The position numbers and the translations under genes were made by a program. From an uncultured Oscillospiraceae bacterium (lineage in GTDB: Bacteria > Bacillota > Clostridia > Oscillospirales > Oscillospiraceae), in assembly GCA_947632005.1 (NCBI GenBank), contig CANRNU010000020.1, positions 1 to 40,923 on the forward strand: a stretch of DNA of 40,923 nt, read 5' to 3'. The notes under the pieces were generated by a model. It did not search any database and was not told the origin of the DNA. It worked only from the letters and a program-made list of their open reading frames with translations. The number at the start of each line of letters is the position of its first letter. Positions within the stretch are counted from its first letter, which is position 1. Shown piece by piece: positions 19,311 to 27,546 of this stretch.

Positions 19311-19984
19311 TGGAGCAGCTGGAGAAGCGGCTGGGGTATACCTTCTCTGACCGCTCAAAGCTGGAGACCGCCCTGACCCACAGTTCCTACGCCAATGAGA
19401 GCCCCCGCACGAGACACAGCAACGAGCGCCTGGAATTTCTGGGCGATGCGGTGCTGGGGTTTTGCGCGGCCAAAACGGTGTGCCGTCTGTTTCCGGATAT
19501 GCCGGAGGGCGGTCTGACCCGCCTGCGGGCGGAGCTGGTGTGTGAGGCCAGCCTCCACCAGGTGGCCCTGGCGCTGGGGCTGGGGGACTATATTCGCCTG
19601 GGGAAGAACGAGCAGTGCAACGGCGGGCGGACCCGCACGTCCATCCTGGCCGACTGCGTGGAGGCTGTCATCGCGGCCATCTACCTGGACGGGGGCCTGG
19701 AGGCGGCGGAGCGGTTCATCGAGAGCCACATCCTGGACGATATCCGGGCGGGCCGCCGTCCGGTCAGGACGGATTATAAGACCCAGCTGCAGGAACTGCT
19801 GCAGCGGTCCGGGGGCGCGGCGCCGGTGTATACCATCGTGGGGGAGACAGGGCCGGACCATGACAAGACCTTTACCGCAAGCGTGGCCCTCCACGACGGG
19901 GCTGCTGCCCGGGGCGAGGGAAAGAGCAAAAAGGAAGCGGAACAGGCGGCTGCCAAGGCCGCCCTGGAGCTGCTGCAAAACTGA
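19310..19984 (+). CDS. rnc: Ribonuclease III
   Basis: 224 residues. The signature NERLEFLGDAVLG carries the metal-binding acidic residues, a second acidic site is DCVEAVIAAIYLDGG, and a double-stranded RNA-binding domain occupies about 153-222 (DYKTQLQELLQ to the end). It cleaves double-stranded RNA in rRNA precursors and some mRNAs. Start and stop overlap the neighbours by one base (TAATG, TGATG), implying tight coupling in the plsX-acpP-rnc-radical SAM chain. Confidence 0.97.
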   Translation: MEQLEKRLGYTFSDRSKLETALTHSSYANESPRTRHSNERLEFLGDAVLGFCAAKTVCRLFPDMPEGGLTRLRAELVCEASLHQVALALGLGDYIRLGKNEQCNGGRTRTSILADCVEAVIAAIYLDGGLEAAERFIESHILDDIRAGRRPVRTDYKTQLQELLQRSGGAAPVYTIVGETGPDHDKTFTASVALHDGAAARGEGKSKKEAEQAAAKAALELLQN

Positions 19985-20991
19985 TGGCGAGAGCGAGGAT
20001 ACTTCCCATTTTCGTCCCGCACCTGGGCTGCCCGAACGACTGCGTCTTCTGCGACCAGAAGCGCATCTCCGGCAGCCCTTTGCCCGCTTCTGGACGGGAC
20101 GTGACCGCCGCGCTGGATCGGGCGGCGGCGGAGGGCCTTTCCGGCCTGGAACTGGCCTTTTACGGGGGCAGCTTCACGGCGGTGAGCCCCGCCTTGCAGC
20201 GGGAGCTGCTGGAGGCCGCCCAGCCCTATCTCGCGGACGGGACGGTCAGTGCCGTCCGGCTGTCCACCCGGCCTGACGCGGTGGACGAGGAGAGCTTGGT
20301 GTTTTTGAAGAAGTACGGCGTGCGGACCGTGGAGCTGGGGGCCCAGTCCATGGACGACGGCGTGCTGGCCGCCTCGGGCCGGGGACATACCGCCGGGGAC
20401 ACCGTTCGCGCGGCGAAGCTGGTCCGGGCGGCAGGGCTTCAGCTCATTTTGCAGATGATGACGGGCCTGCCGGAGTCCAGCCGGGATAAGGACGTGCAGA
20501 CGGCCCGGCGCATCGCCGCGCTGGAGCCGGATGGGGTGCGGATATACCCCACGGTCATCGTGAAGAACACCCCCCTGGAGACCATGTGGCGGGCCTGTGA
20601 ATACAGGGAGCACACCCTGGCCGACGCGGTGGCGGTGTGCGCGGATATCCTGCCCATCTTCGACGAGGCGGGCATCCCCGTGATCCGCCTGGGGCTCAAT
20701 CCCACGGCGGAACTGTCCGGCGGCGGGGCGGTGGGCGGCGCCTATCACCCGGCCCTGGGGGAGATGGTCCGCTCAGAGGTGCTGCGGCGGCGGGCCGCGG
20801 CGCTGCTGCGGGACGTGCCGGGGGGAACGTCCGCGGTGACATTGGGGGTGGCCCCGAAACGGGTCAGCGCCATGATCGGCCGGCATCGGAGCAATCTCCG
20901 GGCGCTGTCGGATGAATTCGGCGTGACAGTGACCGTAAAGCCGGTGGAGGGCGCAGGGGAGGAGATTCTCCTGGTTGACGCAGGACGATGA
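19984..20991 (+). CDS. Radical SAM protein (Elp3-like)
   Basis: 335 residues. The iron-sulfur motif CxxxCxxC is GCPNDCVFC (Cys16, 20, 23), followed by the glycine-rich AFYGGSFTAV that binds S-adenosylmethionine and MMTGLPESSRDKD later in the barrel. This Elp3/HemN-like family is regularly found between rnc and smc in Clostridia; its reaction is unproven. There is no acetyltransferase domain as in true Elp3; the C-terminal ~80 residues (from about 250) look like a small, partly disordered domain of unknown role. The smc promoter lies inside its last codons. Confidence 0.88.
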   Translation: MARARILPIFVPHLGCPNDCVFCDQKRISGSPLPASGRDVTAALDRAAAEGLSGLELAFYGGSFTAVSPALQRELLEAAQPYLADGTVSAVRLSTRPDAVDEESLVFLKKYGVRTVELGAQSMDDGVLAASGRGHTAGDTVRAAKLVRAAGLQLILQMMTGLPESSRDKDVQTARRIAALEPDGVRIYPTVIVKNTPLETMWRACEYREHTLADAVAVCADILPIFDEAGIPVIRLGLNPTAELSGGGAVGGAYHPALGEMVRSEVLRRRAAALLRDVPGGTSAVTLGVAPKRVSAMIGRHRSNLRALSDEFGVTVTVKPVEGAGEEILLVDAGR

Positions 20992-21003
20992 ATTTGCTAT
21001 ACT
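20975..21003 (+). promoter_or_regulatory. Promoter for smc-ftsY inside the 3' end of the radical SAM gene
   Basis: TTGACG (20975-20980), a 17-base spacer, and TATACT (20998-21003). The predicted start near 21010 gives a 42-base leader with AGGAG at 21038-21042. It allows smc to be transcribed independently of rnc. Confidence 0.75.
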
Positions 21004-21051
21004 ATATCTTGTGTCATTGTGAGCAGAAAACAGGCATAGGAGTATAAGATT

Positions 21052-24000
21052 TTGTATTTACGCGCACTTGAGATCCAGGGCTTCAAGTCCTTCCCGGATA
21101 AGACCACCATCGTCTTTGACAAGGATGTGACCATGATCGTCGGGCCCAACGGGTCCGGCAAGTCCAACATATCCGACGCGGTGCTGTGGGTCATGGGCGA
21201 ACAGCGGACCCGAGCCCTCCGGGGCGGCAAGATGGAGGACGTGATCTTCGGCGGGACGGAGAAGCGGGGCCGTCTGGGCTTTGCCCAGGTGACGCTCATC
21301 CTGGACAACACCGCCCGTATCTTTCCCGTGGACAGCGATGAGCTGGCCATCTCCCGCCGGTATTACCGCAGCGGGGACAGCGAATACTACATAAACAAAG
21401 AATCGGTCCGGCTCCGGGATGTGAACGAGCTTCTGATGGACACGGGTCTGGGCCGGGACGGCTATTCCATCATCGGCCAGGGGCGCATCAGCGAGATCGT
21501 CTCGGCCAAGAGCACCGACCGCCGGGAGATATTCGAGCAGGCGGCGGGCATCTCCCGCTACCGCTTCCGGAAGGAGGAGGCGGAGCGGAAGCTCTCTGCC
21601 ACCGACGACGCCCTTTTGCGGGTGGGGGACAAGATCGAGGAGCTGCAGCTGCAGCTGGAGCCCCTGCGCAAGCAGGCCATTGCCGCGGAGCGGTACCTGC
21701 AATTGAAGGACGAACTGAAGACTGTGGAGGTCTCCGCCTGGATGGAGAGCCTGGACAAGCTCGCCGGCCAGACCGCGTCCATCCGCACCAGTCAGGAGGC
21801 CGCCAAGGCGGAATTGGAGCGGCTGCGGGGCGCGGTGAATGAGAACTATCAGCGCACCGAGGCCATCTCCCAGCGGATGCGGGAGAAGGACCTGGAGATG
21901 GAGGCCATCCGGGACCGGCTCACGGACAAGGAGGCCGCCATCGGCGAGAACAAGCAGGCGGCGGCGGTGCTGGCCGCGGAGAAGAAGAGCAATCTGGACA
22001 GCATGGACCGGCTCCGCAGCGATATGTCGGCTGACACAGGACGCATCCGGGCCCTGGATGAGCAGATCGCCCAGCTCCGGGAGCGGGTGGATGCCACCCA
22101 GGCGGAGAGCGAGGGCCTCGCCGAGCGGGTCCGGCAGCTTTCCAATGTGGTCAATGGACACCGGATGAAGATGTCTGGCCGGGAGAGCCGGGTATCCGCC
22201 CTGCGGGACCAGGTGACCCGCCTGACCGTGGATGGCCGGACCATGGACAGCCGCATCAACATGCTCTCGGAGATGGAGAAGGACTATGAGGGCTTCAACC
22301 GGGCGGTGAAGACGGTCATGCAGGCCAGAGCCCGGGACACCCTCCGGGGCATCCACGGGCCTGTGGCCAATCTGGTCCGGACAGAGGACCGGTATGCCCT
22401 GGCCATCGAGACGGCCCTGGGGGCCGCGGCCCAGAACATCGTGGTGGACGCGCGTTCGGACGGCCAGGCCGCCATCGAGTATCTGAAACGCCGGGACGGG
22501 GGCCGGGGCACCTTCCTGCCCCTGGACGCCATCCGGGGCAGCGTGCTGAAGCAGGTCCCCCAGGGGGAGGCGGGCTGTCTGGGCCTGGCCCTGGACCTGG
22601 TGAGATTTGACGGGCGCTACCGGAACATCTTTGAAAATCTCCTGGGCCGGACGGTCGTGGCCGAGACCCTGGCCGACGCGGTGGCCATCGCCCGGCGGCA
22701 CCAGGACCAGTTCCGCATCGTGTCTCTGGACGGACAGATGATCCACGCGGGGGGCTCCATGACCGGCGGCAGCGCCGCCAAGGGTACGGGCGTTCTCAGC
22801 CGGGCCAATGAGCTGAAACGCCTGCGCACCGAGCGGGTGGCGCTTTTGAAGCGGCAGCAGGAGCAGACGGCGGCGCTGGAAAATGCCGAGCGGGAGCTGG
22901 CCGCGGCCCGGTACGACATGGACGTGGCGGGCCAGGAGCTGACCCAGGTCCAGAGCCAGGCCGCGTCGCTCCAGGCAGAGCGGGACGCCAAGGCGGCCAG
23001 TGCCAAACAGCTGGAGGACGTGAAGGAGGCCATGACCGCGGGCGGGACCCAGCGGCAGGCCCTGCTGGACGAGTACGGGAAGAAAAACGCCGCCATCGAC
23101 GGGCGGCTGCGGGAGAACGAGGCCCGCGGCCTGGAGCTGGCGGAGCAGGCGGAGGCCATGCGGGAGCAGCTTCGGACCATCACCGGCCAGAAATTCGAGC
23201 TGGAGGCCAGCCGCACCCAGGCGGATAAGGACGCTCAGCGGCAGAACGAGGCCCTCATCGAACAGGAGCGGCTGGTGGCCTCCATCGAGCGGCAGACCCT
23301 GGCCGCGGAGATGGAGGAAAAGCAGATCGTGGACCGGCTCTGGGACACCTATGAGCTGACCCGCACCGCGGCCCAGGCCCAGCGGCAGCCGGTGGAGAGC
23401 CTCACCGCCGCCAACCGGCGTATCGCGGAGCTGCGCCGGCAGATCCGGGAGCTGGGGACCCCCAACCTGGGGGCCATCGAGGAGAGCAAGCGGGTGGGGG
23501 AGCGGTACGACTACCTCTCCGAGCAGCGGGACGATATCGCCAAGGCCAAGGCGGAACTGCTGGGCATCATCGCCGACATCACCCGGCAGATGGAGGAGAT
23601 CTTCACCCGGGAGTTTGCCGCCATCAGCGAGAGCTTCCGCTCCACGTTCCTGGAGCTGTTCGGCGGCGGCAAGGCCAGCCTGCGGCTGGAGGACGAGAAG
23701 GACGTGCTGAACTGCGGCATCGAGATCAAGGTCCAGCCTCCCGGCAAGGCGGTCAGCAACATCAGTCTGCTGTCCGGCGGCGAGAAGGCCTTCGTGGCCA
23801 TCGCCCTGTACTTCTCCATTTTGAAGATCAAGCCCACGCCCTTCTGCGTCATGGACGAGATCGAGGCGGCCCTGGACGAGGAGAACGTGCTGCGGTTCGC
23901 GGAGTACCTGCACCGGCTCACCAAGACCCAGTTCGTGGTCATCACCCACCGCCGGGGCACCATGGAGAAGGCGGACGTGCTCCTGGGGGTGACCATGCAG

Positions 24001-24066
24001 GAGAAGGGCGTGTCCCGGGTCATCGAGCTGGACCTGGCCGAGGCACAGAAAACGGCGGAAAACTAA
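21052..24066 (+). CDS. smc: Chromosome segregation ATPase Smc, short-armed
   Basis: 1004 residues from a TTG start (MYLRALEIQGFKSFPDK, with AGGAG nine bases upstream). Walker A GPNGSGKS is at 31-38. A coiled-coil arm (about 170-405) leads to the hinge (about 411-565), starting YEGFNRAVKTVMQAR. The returning arm (to about 890) is followed by the signature LLSGGEKAF at about 906-914 and Walker B VMDEIEA with Asp935/Glu936. Smc dimers, with ScpA/ScpB, extrude DNA loops and resolve sister chromosomes. Both heads and the hinge are intact, but each arm is roughly 85-95 residues shorter than in the ~1186-residue Bacillus protein, so the shortening is symmetrical rather than a truncation. Confidence 0.97.
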   Translation: MYLRALEIQGFKSFPDKTTIVFDKDVTMIVGPNGSGKSNISDAVLWVMGEQRTRALRGGKMEDVIFGGTEKRGRLGFAQVTLILDNTARIFPVDSDELAISRRYYRSGDSEYYINKESVRLRDVNELLMDTGLGRDGYSIIGQGRISEIVSAKSTDRREIFEQAAGISRYRFRKEEAERKLSATDDALLRVGDKIEELQLQLEPLRKQAIAAERYLQLKDELKTVEVSAWMESLDKLAGQTASIRTSQEAAKAELERLRGAVNENYQRTEAISQRMREKDLEMEAIRDRLTDKEAAIGENKQAAAVLAAEKKSNLDSMDRLRSDMSADTGRIRALDEQIAQLRERVDATQAESEGLAERVRQLSNVVNGHRMKMSGRESRVSALRDQVTRLTVDGRTMDSRINMLSEMEKDYEGFNRAVKTVMQARARDTLRGIHGPVANLVRTEDRYALAIETALGAAAQNIVVDARSDGQAAIEYLKRRDGGRGTFLPLDAIRGSVLKQVPQGEAGCLGLALDLVRFDGRYRNIFENLLGRTVVAETLADAVAIARRHQDQFRIVSLDGQMIHAGGSMTGGSAAKGTGVLSRANELKRLRTERVALLKRQQEQTAALENAERELAAARYDMDVAGQELTQVQSQAASLQAERDAKAASAKQLEDVKEAMTAGGTQRQALLDEYGKKNAAIDGRLRENEARGLELAEQAEAMREQLRTITGQKFELEASRTQADKDAQRQNEALIEQERLVASIERQTLAAEMEEKQIVDRLWDTYELTRTAAQAQRQPVESLTAANRRIAELRRQIRELGTPNLGAIEESKRVGERYDYLSEQRDDIAKAKAELLGIIADITRQMEEIFTREFAAISESFRSTFLELFGGGKASLRLEDEKDVLNCGIEIKVQPPGKAVSNISLLSGGEKAFVAIALYFSILKIKPTPFCVMDEIEAALDEENVLRFAEYLHRLTKTQFVVITHRRGTMEKADVLLGVTMQEKGVSRVIELDLAEAQKTAEN

Positions 24067-24082
24067 AAACAACAGGTTTGAA

Positions 24083-24204
24083 CGCCTCCCCAGTGCAAGG
24101 GGAGGTGCCGAGCGGAGCGAGGCGGAGGGGTTGTGCGCACGATCCCCCAGTCACGCTTATCGCGTGACAGCCCCCTTTACAAGGGGGCCGAAGCGGAGGG
24201 GGAT
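24083..24204 (+). repeat. Tandem hairpin repeats of gut-Firmicutes type
   Basis: Unit A (24083-24135) has the stem CCTCCCC / GGGGAGG (24085-24105), then GCCGAGCGGAGCGAGGCGGA. Unit B (24141-24204) is bounded by ATCCCCC and GGGGGAT and holds two perfect hairpins, GTCACGC/GCGTGAC and GCCCCCTT/AAGGGGGC, followed by CCGAAGCGGAGGGGGAT. The two units are related and in the same orientation. Elements of this style are dispersed in many Oscillospiraceae genomes. The last GGAGGGGG serves as the ftsY ribosome site. Confidence 0.75.
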
Positions 24205-24207
24205 AAT

Positions 24208-25077
24208 ATGGCATTATTCAAAGAAAAGAAAAAAGGCCTGCTGGGTGGGCTGTTCGCCGCCTTTTCGGGGGTGGACGAGGACTTCCTGGACGAGCTGGAG
24301 GAGCGGCTGATCCTGGCGGACACCGGCGTGGAGACGGCGGAAGCCGCCGTGGAGGCTCTGCGGCAGAGCAAGGGGCTGAAGGGCGCGGACGTACAGGCTA
24401 GGCTGGCGGACATCCTGACGGCGGAGATGGAAAAGGCCGGGTCTCCGGCGCTGCATCTTGCCACCAAGCCCGCCGTCATCATCATGGTGGGTGTGAACGG
24501 CGTGGGCAAGACCACCACCATCGGAAAGCTGGCGAAGCTCTTCGGGGCACAGGGGAAGAAGGTCCTGCTGTGCGCGGCGGATACATTCCGGGCAGCGGCG
24601 GCGGAGCAGCTGGGCATCTGGGCCCAGCGCACCGGCGCGGACATCGTCCGCCACGGAGAGGGCGGCGACCCCGGCGCGGTGGTGTTCGACGCCTGCAGCG
24701 CTGCCAAGGCCAGAGGCTCCGACCTCATCATCGTGGACACCGCCGGGCGGCTGCACAACAAGCAGAACCTCATGAACGAGCTGACCAAGCTCACCAAGAT
24801 CGTGGGCCGGGAACTGCCCGGGGCCGACTGTGAGATATTGCTGGTGCTGGACGCCACCACCGGCCAGAACGGACTCATCCAGGCGGAGCAGTTCGCCAAG
24901 GCCGCCGGGGTCACCGGCATCGTGCTCACCAAGCTGGACGGCACCGCCAAGGGCGGCGTGGTGTTCTCCATCGCCCAGCGGCTGGGCGTGCCCGTCAAGT
25001 TTGCCGGGGTGGGCGAGGGCGCGGATGATCTGCGGCCCTTTGACGCCCGGGAATTCGCGGAGGCGATGGTACAATGA
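24208..25077 (+). CDS. ftsY: Signal recognition particle receptor FtsY
   Basis: 289 residues. A short N domain (about 1-85, MALFKEKKKGLLGGL, with no long acidic extension) precedes the SRP GTPase G domain: G1 GVNGVGKTTTIGKLAK near 95-110, DTAGRLHNKQNLMNEL, TKLDGTAKGG, and the closing GVGEGADDLRPFD. FtsY binds the SRP-ribosome complex at the membrane and hands it to the translocon; the matching SRP RNA is at 38176-38450. ATG 24208 has GGAGGGGG five bases upstream, inside a dispersed repeat. An in-frame GTG at 24133 would read through the repeat and is rejected. The stop overlaps rdgB. Confidence 0.97.
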   Translation: MALFKEKKKGLLGGLFAAFSGVDEDFLDELEERLILADTGVETAEAAVEALRQSKGLKGADVQARLADILTAEMEKAGSPALHLATKPAVIIMVGVNGVGKTTTIGKLAKLFGAQGKKVLLCAADTFRAAAAEQLGIWAQRTGADIVRHGEGGDPGAVVFDACSAAKARGSDLIIVDTAGRLHNKQNLMNELTKLTKIVGRELPGADCEILLVLDATTGQNGLIQAEQFAKAAGVTGIVLTKLDGTAKGGVVFSIAQRLGVPVKFAGVGEGADDLRPFDAREFAEAMVQ

Positions 25078-25667
25078 AACTGATCTTGGCTTCCGGCAAC
25101 AAGGGAAAGCTCCGGGAGTTCCGGGAGATACTGGAGCCCCTGGGCGTCGATATCGTGTCCCAGAAGGAGGCCGGCTTCGATCTGGATGTGGACGAGACCG
25201 GCGAGACCTTTGAGGAAAACGCCTGGCTGAAGGCCTCCGCCATCTGCGCGGCCTCCGGTCTGCCCGCCGTGGCGGACGACTCGGGACTGTGCGTGAAGGC
25301 CCTGGACGGGGCCCCGGGGGTCCATTCCGCCCGGTTCGGGGGCGGCAAGGCCTGGACGGACCAGCAGAAGTACATGTATCTGCTGGAAAAGCTGGAGGGC
25401 GTCTCCGACCGGGCAGCCGGGTTCGTCAGCTGCATCTGCTGCGTGTTCCCCAACGGGGACGTGCTCCGGGCCCGGGGAGAGTGTCCTGGCCGCATCCTGG
25501 AGGCCCCGGAGGGGGACGGCGGCTTCGGCTATGACCCGGTGTTCGCCCCGGAGGGCTATGACGCCTCATTCGCCAGCCTGGGCCAGGAGGTCAAAAACAG
25601 GATATCCCACCGGGCCAGGGCACTGGCCGCGTTTCGCAAGGAGTTGGAAGAGTATGCTGACAGGTAA
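25074..25667 (+). CDS. rdgB: XTP/dITP diphosphatase (RdgB/HAM1 family)
   Basis: 197 residues. It starts MKLILASGNKGKLREF, with the nucleotide-binding SGNKGK loop. Further conserved parts are TFEENAWLKA, VADDSGLCVKALDGAPGVHS and GGFGYDPVF, then the C-terminal HRARALAAF. It hydrolyses non-canonical purine triphosphates (dITP, XTP) to monophosphates, keeping them out of DNA and RNA. The ATG overlaps the ftsY stop, and the end overlaps yhbY by 14 bases. Confidence 0.96.
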   Translation: MKLILASGNKGKLREFREILEPLGVDIVSQKEAGFDLDVDETGETFEENAWLKASAICAASGLPAVADDSGLCVKALDGAPGVHSARFGGGKAWTDQQKYMYLLEKLEGVSDRAAGFVSCICCVFPNGDVLRARGECPGRILEAPEGDGGFGYDPVFAPEGYDASFASLGQEVKNRISHRARALAAFRKELEEYADR

Positions 25668-25950
25668 ACAGCGGGCCTTCCTGCGCTCTCTGGCGCAGAA
25701 GGAGGAGGCCATTTTATACGTGGGCAAGGCGGGGGTGACGGAGCCTGTGATCGCCCAGGCCAAGGAGGCCCTGGCCGCCCGAGAGCTGGTGAAGGGCCGG
25801 GTCCAGGAGAACTGCCTTTACACCGCCGGGGAGGTCCAGCAGCTTTTATGCCAGGCCTGCGAAGCCGAGGGCGTGCAGGTCATCGGCAAGGTGTTCGTGC
25901 TGTATAAAAAGCGCCCGGACGGGGCGAAAATACAGTTGCCCAAGGGCTGA
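25654..25950 (+). CDS. yhbY: YhbY family ribosome-associated RNA-binding protein
   Basis: 98 residues, a complete CRM (CRS1/YhbY) domain: LTGKQRAFLRSLAQK, the GKAGVTEPVIAQAKEAL region and a C-terminal KVFVLYKKRPD strand. Family members associate with pre-50S ribosomal particles. The start at ATG 25654 gives the usual N-terminus; the longer frame would lie on top of rdgB. It is followed three bases later by nadD, as yqeI-nadD-yqeK-rsfS is arranged in Bacillus. Confidence 0.94.
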   Translation: MLTGKQRAFLRSLAQKEEAILYVGKAGVTEPVIAQAKEALAARELVKGRVQENCLYTAGEVQQLLCQACEAEGVQVIGKVFVLYKKRPDGAKIQLPKG

Positions 25951-25953
25951 AAG

Positions 25954-27180
25954 ATGCGGATATTACTGTATGGGGGCAGCTTCAACCCGCCGCATTTGGG
26001 CCACATCCGCTCGGTGCAGACCGCGGCGGCGGCCTTGAAGCCCGATAAAATATATCTCATCCCGGCCAGCTTTCCGCCCCACAAGCCTTTGCCGGCGGGC
26101 ACTCCCGCCCAGCTGCACCGGCTCGCCATGACCCGGCTGGCGGCGGAGGACGCCCCCGGCTGTGAGGTGTCGACCGTGGAGCTGGACCGGCAGGGACCCA
26201 GCTATACGTCCGACACCCTCCGGGAGATGAAGAGACAGTACCCCGGCGCGGAGCTGGTGTTTCTCATGGGCACGGATATGTTCCTGAGCCTGGAGACCTG
26301 GCATGAGCCGGAGGTCATCCTGTCGGACGCTTCGCTGGCCGTATTCGCCCGGGAGACAGGCCGGGAGGAGGAGATACGCGCCCAGACGGCCCATCTGCGG
26401 GAGAAGTACGGGGCGAGGGTATACCTGCTGGAGGGACAGCCGGTAACGGTGTCCTCCACCCAGATACGGGCGCTGCTGCCCCGGCGGCGGGGCCGGGAGT
26501 GGCTGTCCGACGGCGTGTACGGTCACATCATCCGGTACCGGCTCTACGGGGCCAGGCCGGAATTTGACTGGCTGCGGGAAAAGGCTTACGCCTACCTGAA
26601 GCCCAAGCGGGTGGCCCATGTGCAGGGCACGGAGGCGGAGGCCCGGAAGCTGGCGGCGCGGTGGGGCGAGGACGAGGCCGACGCGGCGGAGGCCGCCATC
26701 GTCCACGATATCACGAAAAAACTCACCCTTCCGGAACAATTGCATCTGTGCGATAAATATGATATCATGACGGATGAACGGGACATCGCCAACGATAAGC
26801 TGCTCCATGCCAGAACGGGCGCGGCCTTCGCGGCGGAGCTGTTCGGCATCCCGGAGCACATATACCAGGCGGTGCGCTGGCATACCACCGGTCGGCCCGG
26901 CATGACCCGGCTGGAAAAGATCATCTATCTGGCCGACTACATCGAGCCGAACCGGAGCGGTTTCTCCGGGTTGGAGGAGCTGCGCAAAGCGGCCTATGAG
27001 GACCTGGACGCGGCCATGGAGCTGGGTCTTCGGATGAGTCTGGATGACATCCGGAGCCGGGGAGAGGAACCTTTTGAGGACACCGTGAAGGCCCAGGCGT
27101 GGTTTTTGGAGAGACTGAAAGAAAGAGGCGTCAGACCCGTGCCCTGGGCGGCGCCGGAACAAGAAACGGGGGAGAGATAA
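25954..27180 (+). CDS. nadD: Fused nicotinate-nucleotide adenylyltransferase (NadD) and HD-domain YqeK-like hydrolase
   Basis: 408 residues encoding two proteins that are separate in Bacillus. Residues 1-~200 are NadD: nucleotidyl-transferase motif GGSFNPPHLGH (7-17) and VSSTQIRALL near 167-176, making deamido-NAD from nicotinate mononucleotide and ATP. Residues ~205-395 are a YqeK-type HD domain: His222, H251-D252 in IVHDITKK, HARTG, RWHTTGR and YLADYIEPNRSG, the metal-site pattern of enzymes that cleave diadenosine tetraphosphate. There is no stop or ribosome site between them, and the linker is short. The rest of the order (yhbY before, rsfS after) is unchanged, supporting in-place fusion. 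An unfused nadD or yqeK elsewhere cannot be excluded. Confidence 0.94.
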   Translation: MRILLYGGSFNPPHLGHIRSVQTAAAALKPDKIYLIPASFPPHKPLPAGTPAQLHRLAMTRLAAEDAPGCEVSTVELDRQGPSYTSDTLREMKRQYPGAELVFLMGTDMFLSLETWHEPEVILSDASLAVFARETGREEEIRAQTAHLREKYGARVYLLEGQPVTVSSTQIRALLPRRRGREWLSDGVYGHIIRYRLYGARPEFDWLREKAYAYLKPKRVAHVQGTEAEARKLAARWGEDEADAAEAAIVHDITKKLTLPEQLHLCDKYDIMTDERDIANDKLLHARTGAAFAAELFGIPEHIYQAVRWHTTGRPGMTRLEKIIYLADYIEPNRSGFSGLEELRKAAYEDLDAAMELGLRMSLDDIRSRGEEPFEDTVKAQAWFLERLKERGVRPVPWAAPEQETGER

Positions 27181-27182
27181 GC

Positions 27183-27539
27183 ATGGAACCTTTTGAAGCT
27201 GCAAAGCTGGCGACAAAGGCCCTGTCCGATAAACAGGCCACGGACATCCGCCTTTTGAAGACCACGGATCTGACTGTGCTGGCGGACTATTTCCTCATCT
27301 GCACGGCCAACTCCACGCCCCATGTGCGCACCCTTTACGACGAGGTGGACAAGGTCCTGTCCCAGGCGGGGATGCCCCCGCTGCGCCGGGAGGGCAGTCG
27401 TAACAGCACCTGGCTGCTGCTGGACTTCGGGTGCCTGGTGGTGCACATCTTCCAGCGGGAGACGCGGGAATTTTACAGCCTGGAGCGCCTTTGGAACGAC
27501 GCCCAGGAGCTTGATATCAACGAGATAGTAGAGGCATAG
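27183..27539 (+). CDS. rsfS: Ribosomal silencing factor RsfS
   Basis: 118 residues. Family features are the N-terminal [18 protein letters not shown], the [15 protein letters not shown] strand-turn and [15 protein letters not shown], then the C-terminal [10 protein letters not shown]. RsfS binds ribosomal protein uL14 and prevents 30S-50S joining during nutrient limitation. ATG 27183 lies two bases after the nadD-yqeK stop with a GGGGGAGAG site; the longer frame from 27099 lies in the preceding gene. leuS follows after seven bases. Confidence 0.95.
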   Translation: MEPFEAAKLATKALSDKQATDIRLLKTTDLTVLADYFLICTANSTPHVRTLYDEVDKVLSQAGMPPLRREGSRNSTWLLLDFGCLVVHIFQRETREFYSLERLWNDAQELDINEIVEA

Positions 27540-27546
27540 GAAAGTC

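Noticed and set aside
21058-24072. 1004-codon open frame on the minus strand opposite smc
   Set aside because: It mirrors smc almost exactly, has a composition (Leu, His, Gly, Asp rich) typical of the complement of GC-rich coding sequence, and shows no domain.
24133-24207. GTG-start extension of FtsY by 25 residues
   Set aside because: The extension is encoded by the dispersed repeat and is not FtsY-like; ATG 24208 has a better ribosome site.
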